From the NCBI GenBank assembly GCA_035380045.1, contig DAOSWM010000007.1, forward strand, positions 1 to 64,000: a stretch of 64,000 bases of DNA, written 5' to 3'. Below the pieces are notes generated by a model. That model did no database searches, had not been told where the DNA came from, and saw only the letters and a list, made by a program, of their open reading frames with translations. Each line of letters starts with the position of its first letter. Within the stretch, counting starts at the first letter, position 1. Positions 16,782 to 25,825 of the stretch are shown piece by piece. A program made the translations under genes and the position numbers. This DNA comes from DAOSWM01 sp035380045 (GTDB lineage Bacteria > Bacteroidota > Bacteroidia > Bacteroidales > Tenuifilaceae).

Positions 16782-18044
16782 CTAGCTTCTTATGGCTTTT
16801 ATTCCGGGCAGCTCCTTCCCTTCCATGTACTCGAGCATAGCACCGCCACCAGTTGAAACATAGGAGATTTTATCGGCCAGCTTATTCTTGTTTACAGCTG
16901 CAACTGAATCGCCTCCTCCAACTAGGCTAAAGGCCCCTTTTGTTGTTGCATCGGCAATTGCTTTGGCAATTTCAGATGTTCCGTTCGCAAATTTTTCCAT
17001 CTCAAAAACGCCCATTGGGCCATTCCATAAAATAGTTTTTGATTGGCTAATTACCTCGGAGAAATTCTTTACGGTTTCGGGTCCAATATCCAGCCCCATC
17101 CAGCCCTCAGGTGTTTTCTCCGTTTCAGTAATCTTTGTGTTTGCATTCGCATCGAATGCATCGGCGTTTACCGCATCAACCGGAAGAAGCACATTTACGC
17201 CCTTAGAGTTTGCTTTCACAAGAATTTCCCGGGCCAGGTCAAGCTTATCAACCTCACAGATTGAGTTCCCAATTTTTCCGCCCATTGCCTTGATGAAGGT
17301 GTAGGTCATACCACCGCCAATTATCAGGTTATCTACCTTTTCGAGCAAATTCTCGATTATTAAAATTTTATCAGAAACCTTTGCTCCTCCCATTATGGCT
17401 GTAAATGGTTTTTCAGCTGCCTTAAGCACCTTGTCCATTGCATTGAGTTCGCTATTTATTAAATACCCAAACATGCTATGGTTGGGAAAGTAAGCGGCTA
17501 TAAGTGCGGTGGATGCATGAGCACGATGCGCTGTTCCAAAAGCATCATTCACGTAACAATTTGCCAATTTGGCCAGCTTTTTAACGAACTCCTTTTGGCG
17601 TTCCTTCACATTGGCCTTGCCTTCCTTCTTCTGTTCATCGGTCGCATCTTCAGGCAGGCTGTATGGTTTGCCTTCCTCCTCTTCGTAGAAACGCAGGTTC
17701 TCCAGCACCAAAACTTCACCTGCTTTAAGTTCCGATGCCAAATTTACAGCATCGATGCCAATGCAATCGGGAGCAAACTTCACACTCATTCCCAAATTCT
17801 TCTCAATTGCGGGAATAACATGTTTTAGCGAGTACTTTTCCTGTGGCGTTCCGTTGGGACGACCTAAGTGCGACATTAAAATAGCAGAACCCCCATCGTG
17901 TAAAATTTTCTTTATTGTTGGAAGCGCTCCGCGTATGCGGGTATCATCGGTAACCTCGAAGGTCTTCTTGTCGAGGGGCACGTTAAAGTCAACGCGAACA
18001 ATAGCCCTTTTGCCTGCAAAACTATACGAATCAATGCTAATCAT
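16782..18044 (-). CDS. pgk: Phosphoglycerate kinase
   Basis: 420 residues, slightly longer than the bacterial norm because of an insert around [13 protein letters not shown]. It catalyses ATP formation from 1,3-bisphosphoglycerate in glycolysis. The N-terminal substrate site RVDFNVPLD, the [10 protein letters not shown] motif, and the C-terminal nucleotide site GGGDSVAAV and [13 protein letters not shown] are all present. It is transcribed divergently from holB with a -7 box at 18073-18080. Confidence 0.97.
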   Translation of the reverse strand: MISIDSYSFAGKRAIVRVDFNVPLDKKTFEVTDDTRIRGALPTIKKILHDGGSAILMSHLGRPNGTPQEKYSLKHVIPAIEKNLGMSVKFAPDCIGIDAVNLASELKAGEVLVLENLRFYEEEEGKPYSLPEDATDEQKKEGKANVKERQKEFVKKLAKLANCYVNDAFGTAHRAHASTALIAAYFPNHSMFGYLINSELNAMDKVLKAAEKPFTAIMGGAKVSDKILIIENLLEKVDNLIIGGGMTYTFIKAMGGKIGNSICEVDKLDLAREILVKANSKGVNVLLPVDAVNADAFDANANTKITETEKTPEGWMGLDIGPETVKNFSEVISQSKTILWNGPMGVFEMEKFANGTSEIAKAIADATTKGAFSLVGGGDSVAAVNKNKLADKISYVSTGGGAMLEYMEGKELPGIKAIRS

Positions 18045-18072
18045 ATCAAATTGTTTTAAAGTTATTCACTCA

Positions 18073-18080
18073 CAAATATA
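18073..18080 (-). promoter_or_regulatory. -7 box of the pgk promoter
   Basis: Minus-strand TATATTTG matches TAnnTTTG exactly, 29 bases upstream of the pgk start. No clear -33 TTTG at the standard spacing. Confidence 0.5.
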
Positions 18081-18191
18081 CGAAATACAACGCTACCGTT
18101 ACCGCTAAAACCCTGATTTTTCGTTGCAAACGTTTGGGTTGGGCGCTCCAATTACATTGTACTGAAACATGAAACATTGCATACTTTTTCT

Positions 18192-18199
18192 TACCTTTG
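18192..18199 (+). promoter_or_regulatory. -7 box of the holB promoter
   Basis: TACCTTTG matches TAnnTTTG exactly and lies 26 bases upstream of the ATG at 18226. It supports that start over the in-frame ATG at 18169, which would put the box inside the gene. Confidence 0.5.
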
Positions 18200-18225
18200 A
18201 AATCCGATTTAATTTGATATTAAAG

Positions 18226-19392
18226 ATGAATTTTAAAGATATTGTAGGCCAAGAATTAGCAAAGCAACGGTTAATTAAGAGCGTAAGGGACAACCGGATA
18301 CCACATGCCCAACTATTTACCGGACCAGAAGGAACCGGCAAGCTGGCGCTTGCTATCGCATACGCACAGTATATAAATTGTAGCAACAAAGGAGAAACCG
18401 ACTCGTGTGGAACTTGCCCCTCGTGCCATAAGTATAGTAAGTTAATTCACCCCGATCTACATTTTGTATTTCCAATTTTTCTCACCGAAAAAAAGAGTGA
18501 TGATGACGACGATGACAAAGGGCCCTCGGGAAAACTCAGCGACATTTTTATTGCTCAATGGCGTGAGGCGCTTCTCGAGAACCCCTATATAAGCGAAACC
18601 GACTGGTACGAAAAGCTAGGAAGCGATAAGAAGCAAGGAATTATTGGGGTTACCGAAAGTTCGGAGGTAATACGTAAGATAAGCCTAAAAAGCTACGAGG
18701 CTGAATACAAAACCATGATTATTTGGCTTCCCGAGCGTATGAACATACAGGCTGCCAACAGGTTACTGAAACTTATTGAGGAACCACCCCAAAAAACGGT
18801 TTTCCTGCTAGTCACAGAATCGCCCGACCATATCCTCAAAACCATCCTTTCACGAACACAAATAATAAAAGTTCCCCCGATAAATAGGGAAAATATTGCA
18901 ACAGCATTGGTTGACCGCTTTCAGATGAATCCTTCGAAAGCGAATGATATTAGCCACATTGCAAACGGAAATTACCAATCGGCACTTAAAATTCTCAACG
19001 CCGACGAAGCGAACCCATACTTTAATTTTTATCGTGATTTAATGCGACATTGCTGGACAAAGGATGTTCCAAAATTACTGGGTTGGGTAGAGAAAATTTC
19101 TGGGTTGGGCCGTGAGAAACAAAAGGAATTCCTTGCGTACGCCCTAAGATTAACTCGTGAAAGTTTTATGCTCAATCTGGGGTTAAATGACATCGTATAC
19201 TTAAGCGGTGAAGAGTCTGATTTTGGGCAAAAGTTCTCTCCTTACATCAACGAAAAAAACATACTTCAGTTCAACCGCGAGTTTAACCTTGCAATCGACC
19301 ACATATCGAGGAACGGGAATGCCCAAATAATTTTTACCGACATGACCATGAAAATGGTCAAACTTATTGAAGGCAAGTCGAACAAAAAATAA
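18226..19392 (+). CDS. holB: DNA polymerase III subunit delta'
   Basis: 388 residues, an AAA+ clamp-loader subunit. Walker A region FTGPEGTGKLALAIAYA near residue 32, a zinc-binding module C-x-x-C-x-x-C (SCGTCPSCHKY), and LSRTQIIKVPP in the sensor-1/arginine-finger region (SRT replaces the common SRC). An acidic run of six Asp followed by Lys (about residues 88-95) sits in a loop and is an oddity. The start was placed at 18226 so the -7 box stays upstream. It works with the delta subunit (holA at 42019) and DnaX to load the sliding clamp. Confidence 0.9.
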   Translation: MNFKDIVGQELAKQRLIKSVRDNRIPHAQLFTGPEGTGKLALAIAYAQYINCSNKGETDSCGTCPSCHKYSKLIHPDLHFVFPIFLTEKKSDDDDDDKGPSGKLSDIFIAQWREALLENPYISETDWYEKLGSDKKQGIIGVTESSEVIRKISLKSYEAEYKTMIIWLPERMNIQAANRLLKLIEEPPQKTVFLLVTESPDHILKTILSRTQIIKVPPINRENIATALVDRFQMNPSKANDISHIANGNYQSALKILNADEANPYFNFYRDLMRHCWTKDVPKLLGWVEKISGLGREKQKEFLAYALRLTRESFMLNLGLNDIVYLSGEESDFGQKFSPYINEKNILQFNREFNLAIDHISRNGNAQIIFTDMTMKMVKLIEGKSNKK

Positions 19393-19408
19393 TTTCAAAT
19401 GATTTTGC

Positions 19409-19416
19409 TAAATTTG
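19409..19416 (+). promoter_or_regulatory. -7 box upstream of ricT
   Basis: TAAATTTG, an exact match to TAnnTTTG, 30 bases before the ricT start. No good -33 element. Confidence 0.4.
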
Positions 19417-19445
19417 CCCATTATTTCACACAAATAAAAAACCAT

Positions 19446-20588
19446 ATGAACAGGAGTATTTGCTCACGGGGCATTATTATTAAAAACGAGGAAGAGCTTG
19501 AGCACTCCGTTTGCCAGAATAACAGCTGCCTTAAATTCAGCATTCATAACTGGGTTGAGAAACTTCCCGAGCCACCAATAAAAACTGATGTAGTTGAGGT
19601 TCAATTCAAGAATACCCGAAAAGGATTCTACCGAAACGTGAACAACCTACACCTAAAAAAGGGTGATATCGTTGCTGTTGAAGCATCTCCAGGGCATGAC
19701 ATGGGTACTGTAACAATTACCGGGTGGCTGGTTGAGGCTCAAATGAGAAAAGTTGGATTTATCGAGGACTCAACCGAACTTAAAAAGGTGTATCGAAAAG
19801 CAAAACCTGCCGATATTGACAAGTGGCTCGAATCAATTGCGTTAGAAAATAACACCATGATTCGTTCACGACAAATTGCCGCCGACCTGAACCTTAATAT
19901 GAAAATTGGAGATGTTGAGTATCAGGGCGATAAAACAAAGGCTATTTTTTACTACATCGCCGACGAGCGGGTGGATTTTCGTGAGCTTATCAAAATTCTG
20001 GCTGATGAGTTTAAGATAAGGATTGAAATGCGCCAGATTGGCGCACGGCAGGAAGCAGGAAGAATAGGAGGAATCGGTTCGTGTGGAAGAGAACTCTGCT
20101 GCTCGTCGTGGATTAACTCTTTTAACTCGGTTACTACAAACTCTGCTCGAGTACAAGAAATATCCCTTAACCCACAGAAGCTTGCCGGCCAATGCGGAAA
20201 ACTTAAGTGCTGTTTAAACTACGAGTACGATTGCTACGTTGATGCTCGAAAAGATTTCCCTAAAACTAACATTCCTCTCGAAACAAAGGATGCCACATAC
20301 TTCCACCAAAAAACCGATATCTTTAAACGATTAATGTGGTTCAGCTCTGATCCTAACTCAGCGATAAACTTAACAAGCATAAGCATTGAGAGAGTGAAGG
20401 AGGTTATTGAACAAAACAAAAAAGGTCAAAAGCCCGATAAGCTTATCGATATTACAAAGGAGCCACCAAAAGCTGCTGAGCTGGGATACAACAGCTCTAT
20501 TGAACAAGATAGCCTAACCCGCTTCGACGAACAAAAATCTAAATCTAAAAAAAGAAGAAAATCTAAACGAAGAAGAAACAATGCGTAA
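19446..20588 (+). CDS. ricT: PSP1-domain / RicT (YaaT) family protein
   Basis: 380 residues. The central PSP1 domain contains the conserved cysteines of RicT: GSCGRELCC (about residue 216) and GQCGKLKCCLNYEYDC (about residue 256). In Bacillus, RicT with RicA and RicF forms an iron-sulfur complex that affects RNase Y and development; in Bacteroidota the role is unknown, but the gene is conserved next to gldH. A lysine/arginine-rich tail (KSKKRRKSKRRR) ends the protein. The gene overlaps gldH by 8 bases, so they are co-translated. Confidence 0.88.
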   Translation: MNRSICSRGIIIKNEEELEHSVCQNNSCLKFSIHNWVEKLPEPPIKTDVVEVQFKNTRKGFYRNVNNLHLKKGDIVAVEASPGHDMGTVTITGWLVEAQMRKVGFIEDSTELKKVYRKAKPADIDKWLESIALENNTMIRSRQIAADLNLNMKIGDVEYQGDKTKAIFYYIADERVDFRELIKILADEFKIRIEMRQIGARQEAGRIGGIGSCGRELCCSSWINSFNSVTTNSARVQEISLNPQKLAGQCGKLKCCLNYEYDCYVDARKDFPKTNIPLETKDATYFHQKTDIFKRLMWFSSDPNSAINLTSISIERVKEVIEQNKKGQKPDKLIDITKEPPKAAELGYNSSIEQDSLTRFDEQKSKSKKRRKSKRRRNNA

Positions 20589-21045
20589 CATCAATTACCT
20601 TTTTTTAGCTATCTCAATAATTATTACTTCTTGCGATAATTATGATATTTACAACCAGAACATAATGATTCCCAATGAGGTTTGGCACATGGACAGCATT
20701 GCTCATTTCAATGTAAACATATCCGATACAGTATCATCTCACAATATATACATAAACCTAAGGAATACCGTTAACTACCCGAATAGCAATTTGTACCTAT
20801 TTATTGAAACCCATGCGCCTACCGGTGCAAAACTTCGCGATACAATGGAATGCATCCTTGCCAACTCCCGCGGAGAATGGTTAGGCAAAGGATTTGGGCG
20901 AATCCGAGACAACCAAATTCCCTATAAAGTAGAAATCCGTTTCCCTTCACAAGGGGATTACCATTTCAGCATACAACAAGCAATGAGAGTCCGAGAACTG
21001 AAAGAGGTTGTATCAGTAGGCCTTCGAATCGAAACGACTAATTAG
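20581..21045 (+). CDS. gldH: Gliding motility lipoprotein GldH
   Basis: 154 residues with a lipoprotein signal (lipobox ITSC at about residue 18), so outer membrane or periplasm-facing. The family markers are all present: NLYLFIETHAP, DTMECILA, GEWLGKGFG, the FPSQGDYHFSIQQAMR segment and ending GLRIET. GldH is required for gliding in Flavobacterium and is conserved in type IX secretion organisms, though its exact role is less defined than that of GldKLMN. It overlaps ricT upstream and is 34 bases from trmB. Confidence 0.93.
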   Translation: MRNINYLFLAISIIITSCDNYDIYNQNIMIPNEVWHMDSIAHFNVNISDTVSSHNIYINLRNTVNYPNSNLYLFIETHAPTGAKLRDTMECILANSRGEWLGKGFGRIRDNQIPYKVEIRFPSQGDYHFSIQQAMRVRELKEVVSVGLRIETTN

Positions 21046-21079
21046 TACCCCTCCGTTTAACTCCATTATTTTTCAAAGT

Positions 21080-21781
21080 GTGGGAAAGAACAAGCTAAAA
21101 AGATTTGCCGAAAACAATACGTTTGAAAACTTATTCCAGCCATCGTTTCAGGAAGTATGGAACAACGATTTTACTCTAAAGGGGAAGTGGAATAAAAATT
21201 TCTTTAAAAACCAAAACCCAATAGTTCTTGAGGTAGGGTGCGGAAAAGGGGAATACACCGTAAATCTTGCAAAGAACTACCCTAACAAAAATTTTATCGG
21301 CATTGATATTAAAGGGGCTCGATTATGGAAGGGAGCAAAAGAAGCAGCTGAACTTGCAATGCCTAACGTTGCGTTCATCAGAACACGAATTGAACACATT
21401 CGGTCGTTCTTTTCAGAGAATGAAGTTTCTGAAATTTGGATTACTTTCCCCGACCCTCAACCCCGACCCTCAAAAGCCAGAAAAAGGTTATCGTCGAGCA
21501 GGTTCCTGAACTACTATCAAAATTTTACAAAGAAAAACGGGATTGTACATTTAAAAACCGATAGCCTGGGTCTCCACGATTACACAAAAGCCCTGGTTGA
21601 ACAGAATAACCTGAAAATTCTTTACTGCACCAATAACCTTTACAACAGTAGCATCGCAGATCCGATACTATCAATCAGAACATTCTACGAAAAAATGTTC
21701 CTAGAACAAGGGAAACCAATCACATACATAAGTTTTGAGCTCGCTAATGATAGAGAGCTAAAAGAACCTGAATTTGAGTAA
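21080..21781 (+). CDS. trmB: tRNA (guanine(46)-N7)-methyltransferase
   Basis: 233 residues with a GTG start at 21080. It methylates G46 of the tRNA variable loop using S-adenosylmethionine. The SAM site VLEVGCGKGEYTVNLA is near residue 52, and the TrmB-specific WITFPDPQPRPSKARKR (substrate loop) and the RTFYEKMFLEQGKPITY tail are present. It overlaps the following alkyltransferase-like gene by 8 bases. Confidence 0.95.
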   Translation: MGKNKLKRFAENNTFENLFQPSFQEVWNNDFTLKGKWNKNFFKNQNPIVLEVGCGKGEYTVNLAKNYPNKNFIGIDIKGARLWKGAKEAAELAMPNVAFIRTRIEHIRSFFSENEVSEIWITFPDPQPRPSKARKRLSSSRFLNYYQNFTKKNGIVHLKTDSLGLHDYTKALVEQNNLKILYCTNNLYNSSIADPILSIRTFYEKMFLEQGKPITYISFELANDRELKEPEFE

Positions 21782-22106
21782 CGAGAATTTTTTTGAGAGG
21801 GTATTCCAAGTCACCCGCCTAATTCCAGAAGGAAGGGTAACAAGTTACGGTGCCATTGCCAGGTACATTGGTTCACCACAATCCGCACGAATGGTTGGGT
21901 GGGCATTGAACTCCACCACTAACTTCATAGGATGGATTCCTGCCCACAGAGTAGTTAACAGGAACGGGCTACTTACAGGAAAATCGCACTTCCCTGGTAG
22001 CAACACTATGAAAGAACTCCTTGAAAGTGAAGGCGTAAAATTGGAAAACGATAGAATTATTGACTTCAAAAAAATATTCTGGGATCCAAACATAGAGCTA
22101 ATATAA
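21774..22106 (+). CDS. Alkyltransferase-like protein (MGMT family without the catalytic Cys)
   Basis: 110 residues covering the MGMT DNA-binding domain: VFQVTRLIPEGRVTSYGAIA helix-turn-helix, ARMVGWALN with the Arg finger, and PAHRVVNRNG where methyltransferases have Pro-Cys-His-Arg. The cysteine is replaced by Ala57, so it cannot transfer the alkyl group; such ATL proteins bind O6-alkylguanine and flag it for nucleotide excision repair. The start is a TTG at 21774 overlapping trmB by 8 bases; no in-frame ATG fits the family N-terminus. Confidence 0.9.
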   Translation: MSNENFFERVFQVTRLIPEGRVTSYGAIARYIGSPQSARMVGWALNSTTNFIGWIPAHRVVNRNGLLTGKSHFPGSNTMKELLESEGVKLENDRIIDFKKIFWDPNIELI

Positions 22107-22156
22107 CCTTACCTACACTAAATAATCTACCTATGCCAAAACCATTATCCCAACCA

Positions 22157-22188
22157 TTTGTTACATACTAACTGAATATGTATTTTTG
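22157..22188 (+). promoter_or_regulatory. Promoter for mrp-nfuA
   Basis: TTTG (22157-22160), 20-base spacer and TATTTTTG (22181-22188) match the Bacteroidota consensus TTTG-N19-21-TAnnTTTG at all fixed positions. The start codon follows 31 bases after the -7 box. Confidence 0.8.
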
Positions 22189-22218
22189 CACATTAATTTA
22201 AATCAAATAAAAACAGTG

Positions 22219-23325
22219 ATGGTAACAGAACAAAAAGTAGTAGAAATTCTGAGAACCATAAAGCACCCTGAACTGGGCAATGATATCGTATCGCTTGAAA
22301 TGGTTAAGAACCTCTCCACTGAAGCAGGAAAGGTAAGTTTCACCCTTGAACTACTTAAGCCAAACGACCCGTTCGCCACTTCAATCAAGAAAGCTGCTGT
22401 AAAGGCTCTACATGGGGTATTCGGTGAAACGGTTTCAGTTGAAATATTACTTCTATCTCCTGTGGCAAAGCCAAAGGAGTCACCCTATAAAGCAAAGGCT
22501 TCCGTATCTAGCGTAAAAAATATTATTGCGGTTGCCTCCGGAAAAGGAGGCGTTGGTAAATCAACCATAGCCGTTAACCTGGCCGTTGCTGTTGCAAGAA
22601 CTGGTGCAAAAGTTGGATTAATAGACGCTGATATTTTCGGCCCATCGATACCCAAAATGCTGGGGATGGAGCAGGCTCAGCCCAAAATGATTAAGGAAGG
22701 TGAACTCGACCTGATTGAACCTGTTGAAAACTATGGCGTTAAGCATCTTTCAATCGGTTTCTTTGTGAACCCAAACGAAGCGCTAGTTTGGCGCGGACCA
22801 ATGGCAACCAACGCCTTACGCCAACTAATTCATCAGGGTGCCTGGGGAGAACTCGACTACCTATTCATCGACATGCCGCCAGGCACAAGCGACATCCACC
22901 TCACCCTGGTACAGGAAGTTTCGGTTACAGGAGCTGTTATTGTTAGCACTCCGCAAGAAATTGCTTTAGCCGATGCGATTAAGGGAATTAGCATGTTCAC
23001 TGGCAAAGGGGTTGATGTGCCGGTTCTAGGTTTAATTGAAAACATGGCCTGGTTCACCCCCGAGGAGTTGCCAAACAATAAGTACTACCTCTTTGGCAAA
23101 GAAGGCTGCAAGAAGCTTGCAGAACGAATGCACCTTCCTCTACTCGGGCAAATCCCAATAGTACAAAGCATTCGTGAAGGTGGTGATGATGGTACTCCTA
23201 TGGCTTCAAAACAGGGAACTATTACCGATGCGTTTAGCGAGCTAGCCTCAAACTTGATTCAACAAGTTAACAAGCGAAACATTGAAAAACCCGCCACAAA
23301 AAAAGTTGAAATAAAACACAAATAA
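22219..23325 (+). CDS. mrp: Mrp/NBP35-type iron-sulfur carrier ATPase
   Basis: 368 residues from the ATG at 22219, just after the promoter. An N-terminal MIP18/DUF59 domain (about residues 1-90) is followed by a P-loop ATPase with the deviant Walker A motif ASGKGGVGKST near residue 110 and FIDMPPGTSDIHLTL. Mrp proteins carry or assemble Fe-S clusters for delivery to apo-proteins. The usual C-terminal C-x-x-C is absent here: ENMAWFTPEELPNNKYYLFG replaces it, which I believe is common in Bacteroidota. A nfuA-like gene follows 12 bases later, fitting Fe-S biogenesis. Confidence 0.9.
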   Translation: MVTEQKVVEILRTIKHPELGNDIVSLEMVKNLSTEAGKVSFTLELLKPNDPFATSIKKAAVKALHGVFGETVSVEILLLSPVAKPKESPYKAKASVSSVKNIIAVASGKGGVGKSTIAVNLAVAVARTGAKVGLIDADIFGPSIPKMLGMEQAQPKMIKEGELDLIEPVENYGVKHLSIGFFVNPNEALVWRGPMATNALRQLIHQGAWGELDYLFIDMPPGTSDIHLTLVQEVSVTGAVIVSTPQEIALADAIKGISMFTGKGVDVPVLGLIENMAWFTPEELPNNKYYLFGKEGCKKLAERMHLPLLGQIPIVQSIREGGDDGTPMASKQGTITDAFSELASNLIQQVNKRNIEKPATKKVEIKHK

Positions 23326-23337
23326 ACATTTATTGCT

Positions 23338-23586
23338 ATGTCAAACTCAGAGATCACTCAAAAGGTTCAGGAATCAATTGAACAAATTCGTCCCTTCCTT
23401 CAAAACGATGGTGGAGATATTTCACTTGTTGAAGTTACCGACGATTTAACTGTAAAGGTAAAGCTACTTGGAGCCTGTGGAAGTTGCCCCTACAGCATAA
23501 TGACCCTTAAAAATGGCGTTGAACAAGCCATTAAGCGGGACATCCCTCAAATTAAGGAAGTTGTTGCTGTTAACTTGCAGCACTAG
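23338..23586 (+). CDS. NifU-like Fe-S scaffold protein (Nfu domain)
   Basis: 82 residues forming a single Nfu domain: IRPFLQNDGGDISLV at the start and the cluster-binding C-x-x-C in LLGACGSCPYSIMTLKNGVEQ. It likely holds a [4Fe-4S] cluster and hands it to Mrp or client enzymes; the small size matches stand-alone Nfu proteins. It is the second gene of the mrp operon, and its end converges with speA only 3 bases away. Confidence 0.93.
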   Translation: MSNSEITQKVQESIEQIRPFLQNDGGDISLVEVTDDLTVKVKLLGACGSCPYSIMTLKNGVEQAIKRDIPQIKEVVAVNLQH

Positions 23587-23589
23587 ACA

Positions 23590-25482
23590 CTACTCCAGGT
23601 AAGTATACCCATACAGACCCGACCTGTAGTTCGACAGGAACTCCTTCCCTTCCTCAGTAGTAATAATCCCCGATTTTACTGCTGAGGTTACCCATGTTTC
23701 CACCGTTCGAACCATCTTCTTGGAATTGTACTGTACGTAATCCAGAACCTCAGCAACTGTTTCCCCATCAATCACCTGATCGATGCTATAACCGTTTTCA
23801 TCAACCGAAACGTGCACAGCATTCGTATCACCAAAAAGGTTGTGTAAATCGCCAAGAATTTCCTGGTACGCACCAACAAGGAATACACCAACGTAGTATG
23901 GTTCGCGAGGCTTTGGTGAATGTATGGGTAGATAGTACGAAAAATTCTTGGTAGATATGAAGTTGTCAATCTGACCATCAGAATCGCAGGTAATATCCTG
24001 AATTGTTGCTGAACGGTCAGGTTTCTCGTCGTGGCGCTGAAGGGGAATCACCGGAAATATTTGGTCAATTGCCCAGGAATCGGGTAACGATTGAAATAAC
24101 GAAAAGTTACAGAAATACTTGTCGGACAAAAGCTTAGGAAGATGGCGAAGTTCTTCTGGTATATGCTTCATACGAGAAGTCATAGTTTGAATTTCTTTGG
24201 CTATTGACCAAAAAAGCCGCTCAATCTGAGCACGCGTTCTTAAATCAAGAATTCCAAGGCTAAACCTATCCAGGGCCTCCTCCCTAATTTGCTGAGCATC
24301 ATGCCACGATTCAAGCATTCTGGGTTGATTAATATTATCCCATAGCTCGTAAAGTTCCTGCACCAGCTCATGATCCGATTCTGAAACCTCCTCATCTTCA
24401 CCCCATATAGGTAAACTTGTGGTTTCAAGAACCTCAAATACTAGCACCGAATGATGCGCAGTAAGTGAACGCCCCGATTCGGTGATTACATTCGGATGAG
24501 GAAGTTCGTTCTTATCTGCGGCATCAACCATTGCCGATACAGCATCGTTAACGTACTCCTGAATGCTGTAATTCACGCTGCTGCCACTGTTGGCTGAACG
24601 AGTTCCATCGTAATCAACGCCCAAACCACCACCAATATCAACGAATTCAATATTGAAACCCATGCGGCAGAGCTCCACAAAAAATTGAGATGCTTCACGA
24701 AGCGCAATTTTTATTCGCCGAATTTTTGTTACCTGGCTCCCAACGTGAAAATGAACCAACTTGAGGCAATCAACCATTTTATTCTTCTCAAGAAAATCGA
24801 GCGCTTCAAGGAGCTCGCTGGAGGTTAACCCAAACTTACTAACATCGCCGCCGGAATCTTCCCATTTCCCGCTGCCCGAGCTGGCCAGTTTTATTCGAAT
24901 GCCTATATTAGGCCTCACCTTAAGCCTCTTAGCAACCCTCTGAATGAGCTTCAGCTCATTCATTTTCTCAACTACCAAAAAGATTCTCCTCCCCATTTTT
25001 TGGGCAAGCAAGGCCAGCTCAACGTAATCTTCGTCCTTGTATCCATTGCAAATTATTAAGGAATCGTTATCAGTATTAATAGCAATAACTGCGTGAAGTT
25101 CAGGTTTTGAGCCTGCTTCAAGTCCAATGTTAAATTTTTTTCCATGGCTGACAATCTCCTCTACAACTGGGCGCATTTGGTTAACCTTAATCGGATAAAT
25201 TATAAAATTCTTTCCCTTGTATCCATACTCTTCAGCAGCAATGTTGAAACAACTCGACATTTTCTCGATTCTACTATCAAGAATATCGGGGAACCTTAAC
25301 AACATTGGAGTTGAAACATCGCGAAGCTGAAGCTCATCAACCAACTCCTTTAAATCAACCTCAACACCATCTTTTCGAGGAGTTACTGCAACATTCCCCT
25401 TCTCGTTAATGCTAAAAAAATTTATTCCCCAACCTCTTATGTTATAGAGCTCTGCTGAATCTTCAATACGCCATTTTCTCAT
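23590..25482 (-). CDS. speA: Biosynthetic arginine decarboxylase
   Basis: 630 residues, a PLP-dependent fold-III enzyme that converts arginine to agmatine in polyamine synthesis. The N-terminus has the PLP lysine in FIIYPIKVNQMRPVV; further on are GLEAGSKPEL, HFHVGSQV and FVDIGGGLGVDYDG (phosphate-binding loop). Length matches SpeA (about 630-660), not the smaller ornithine decarboxylases. It is transcribed alone from a region with a palindrome overlapping the predicted start point. Confidence 0.96.
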   Translation of the reverse strand: MRKWRIEDSAELYNIRGWGINFFSINEKGNVAVTPRKDGVEVDLKELVDELQLRDVSTPMLLRFPDILDSRIEKMSSCFNIAAEEYGYKGKNFIIYPIKVNQMRPVVEEIVSHGKKFNIGLEAGSKPELHAVIAINTDNDSLIICNGYKDEDYVELALLAQKMGRRIFLVVEKMNELKLIQRVAKRLKVRPNIGIRIKLASSGSGKWEDSGGDVSKFGLTSSELLEALDFLEKNKMVDCLKLVHFHVGSQVTKIRRIKIALREASQFFVELCRMGFNIEFVDIGGGLGVDYDGTRSANSGSSVNYSIQEYVNDAVSAMVDAADKNELPHPNVITESGRSLTAHHSVLVFEVLETTSLPIWGEDEEVSESDHELVQELYELWDNINQPRMLESWHDAQQIREEALDRFSLGILDLRTRAQIERLFWSIAKEIQTMTSRMKHIPEELRHLPKLLSDKYFCNFSLFQSLPDSWAIDQIFPVIPLQRHDEKPDRSATIQDITCDSDGQIDNFISTKNFSYYLPIHSPKPREPYYVGVFLVGAYQEILGDLHNLFGDTNAVHVSVDENGYSIDQVIDGETVAEVLDYVQYNSKKMVRTVETWVTSAVKSGIITTEEGKEFLSNYRSGLYGYTYLE

Positions 25483-25525
25483 GCTTAAGTGTTTTAAATA
25501 TTGAATAACTAACCTACTACACCCT

Positions 25526-25546
25526 GTAAAGAAAGGCTTTCTTTAC
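25526..25546. promoter_or_regulatory. 21-bp palindrome upstream of speA (possible operator)
   Basis: GTAAAGAAAG and CTTTCTTTAC are perfect 10-bp arms around one central G. It lies 6 bases downstream of the speA -7 box, about where transcription would begin, a typical repressor position. The regulator is unknown. Confidence 0.45.
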
Positions 25547-25552
25547 CTTTTA

Positions 25553-25560
25553 CAAATATA
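25553..25560 (-). promoter_or_regulatory. -7 box of the speA promoter
   Basis: Minus-strand TATATTTG, exact match to TAnnTTTG, 70 bases before the speA start. No -33 TTTG at the standard distance. Confidence 0.5.
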
Positions 25561-25778
25561 GTAATGTAATTAATTTTGATCGTTTTATATTCTAGAAAAA
25601 TTTATAAAGTGGTATCACCTTGCAAAATCCATCCAGAAACAACCCATGTGCTTGTATATATTTACATTACATTTTGTGAACGAAACACCTTAACGGCACT
25701 GTTCTCTTATAGCAGGCACTACCCGTACTGGATTGACTTTTAATGATAATAAAACGCTTATTTATTGATTATTATCAC

Positions 25779-25816
25779 AAAAACGTTAATTAGCTGGGGT
25801 GCCCCAACGTTTTTTT
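25779..25816. terminator. Hairpin with T-run in the speA/PD40 gap
   Basis: Outer stem AAAAACGTT / AACGTTTTT with an inner TGGGG / CCCCA, followed on the plus strand by a run of T. Reading minus it also ends in five T. No known gene upstream on either strand explains it. Confidence 0.5.
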
Positions 25817-25825
25817 ACTACTTTT

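Noticed and set aside
22219..23325. Loss of the C-x-x-C motif as a sign of a non-functional Mrp
   Set aside because: The same ENMAWF replacement is, to my knowledge, common in Bacteroidota Mrp proteins; treated as family-typical.
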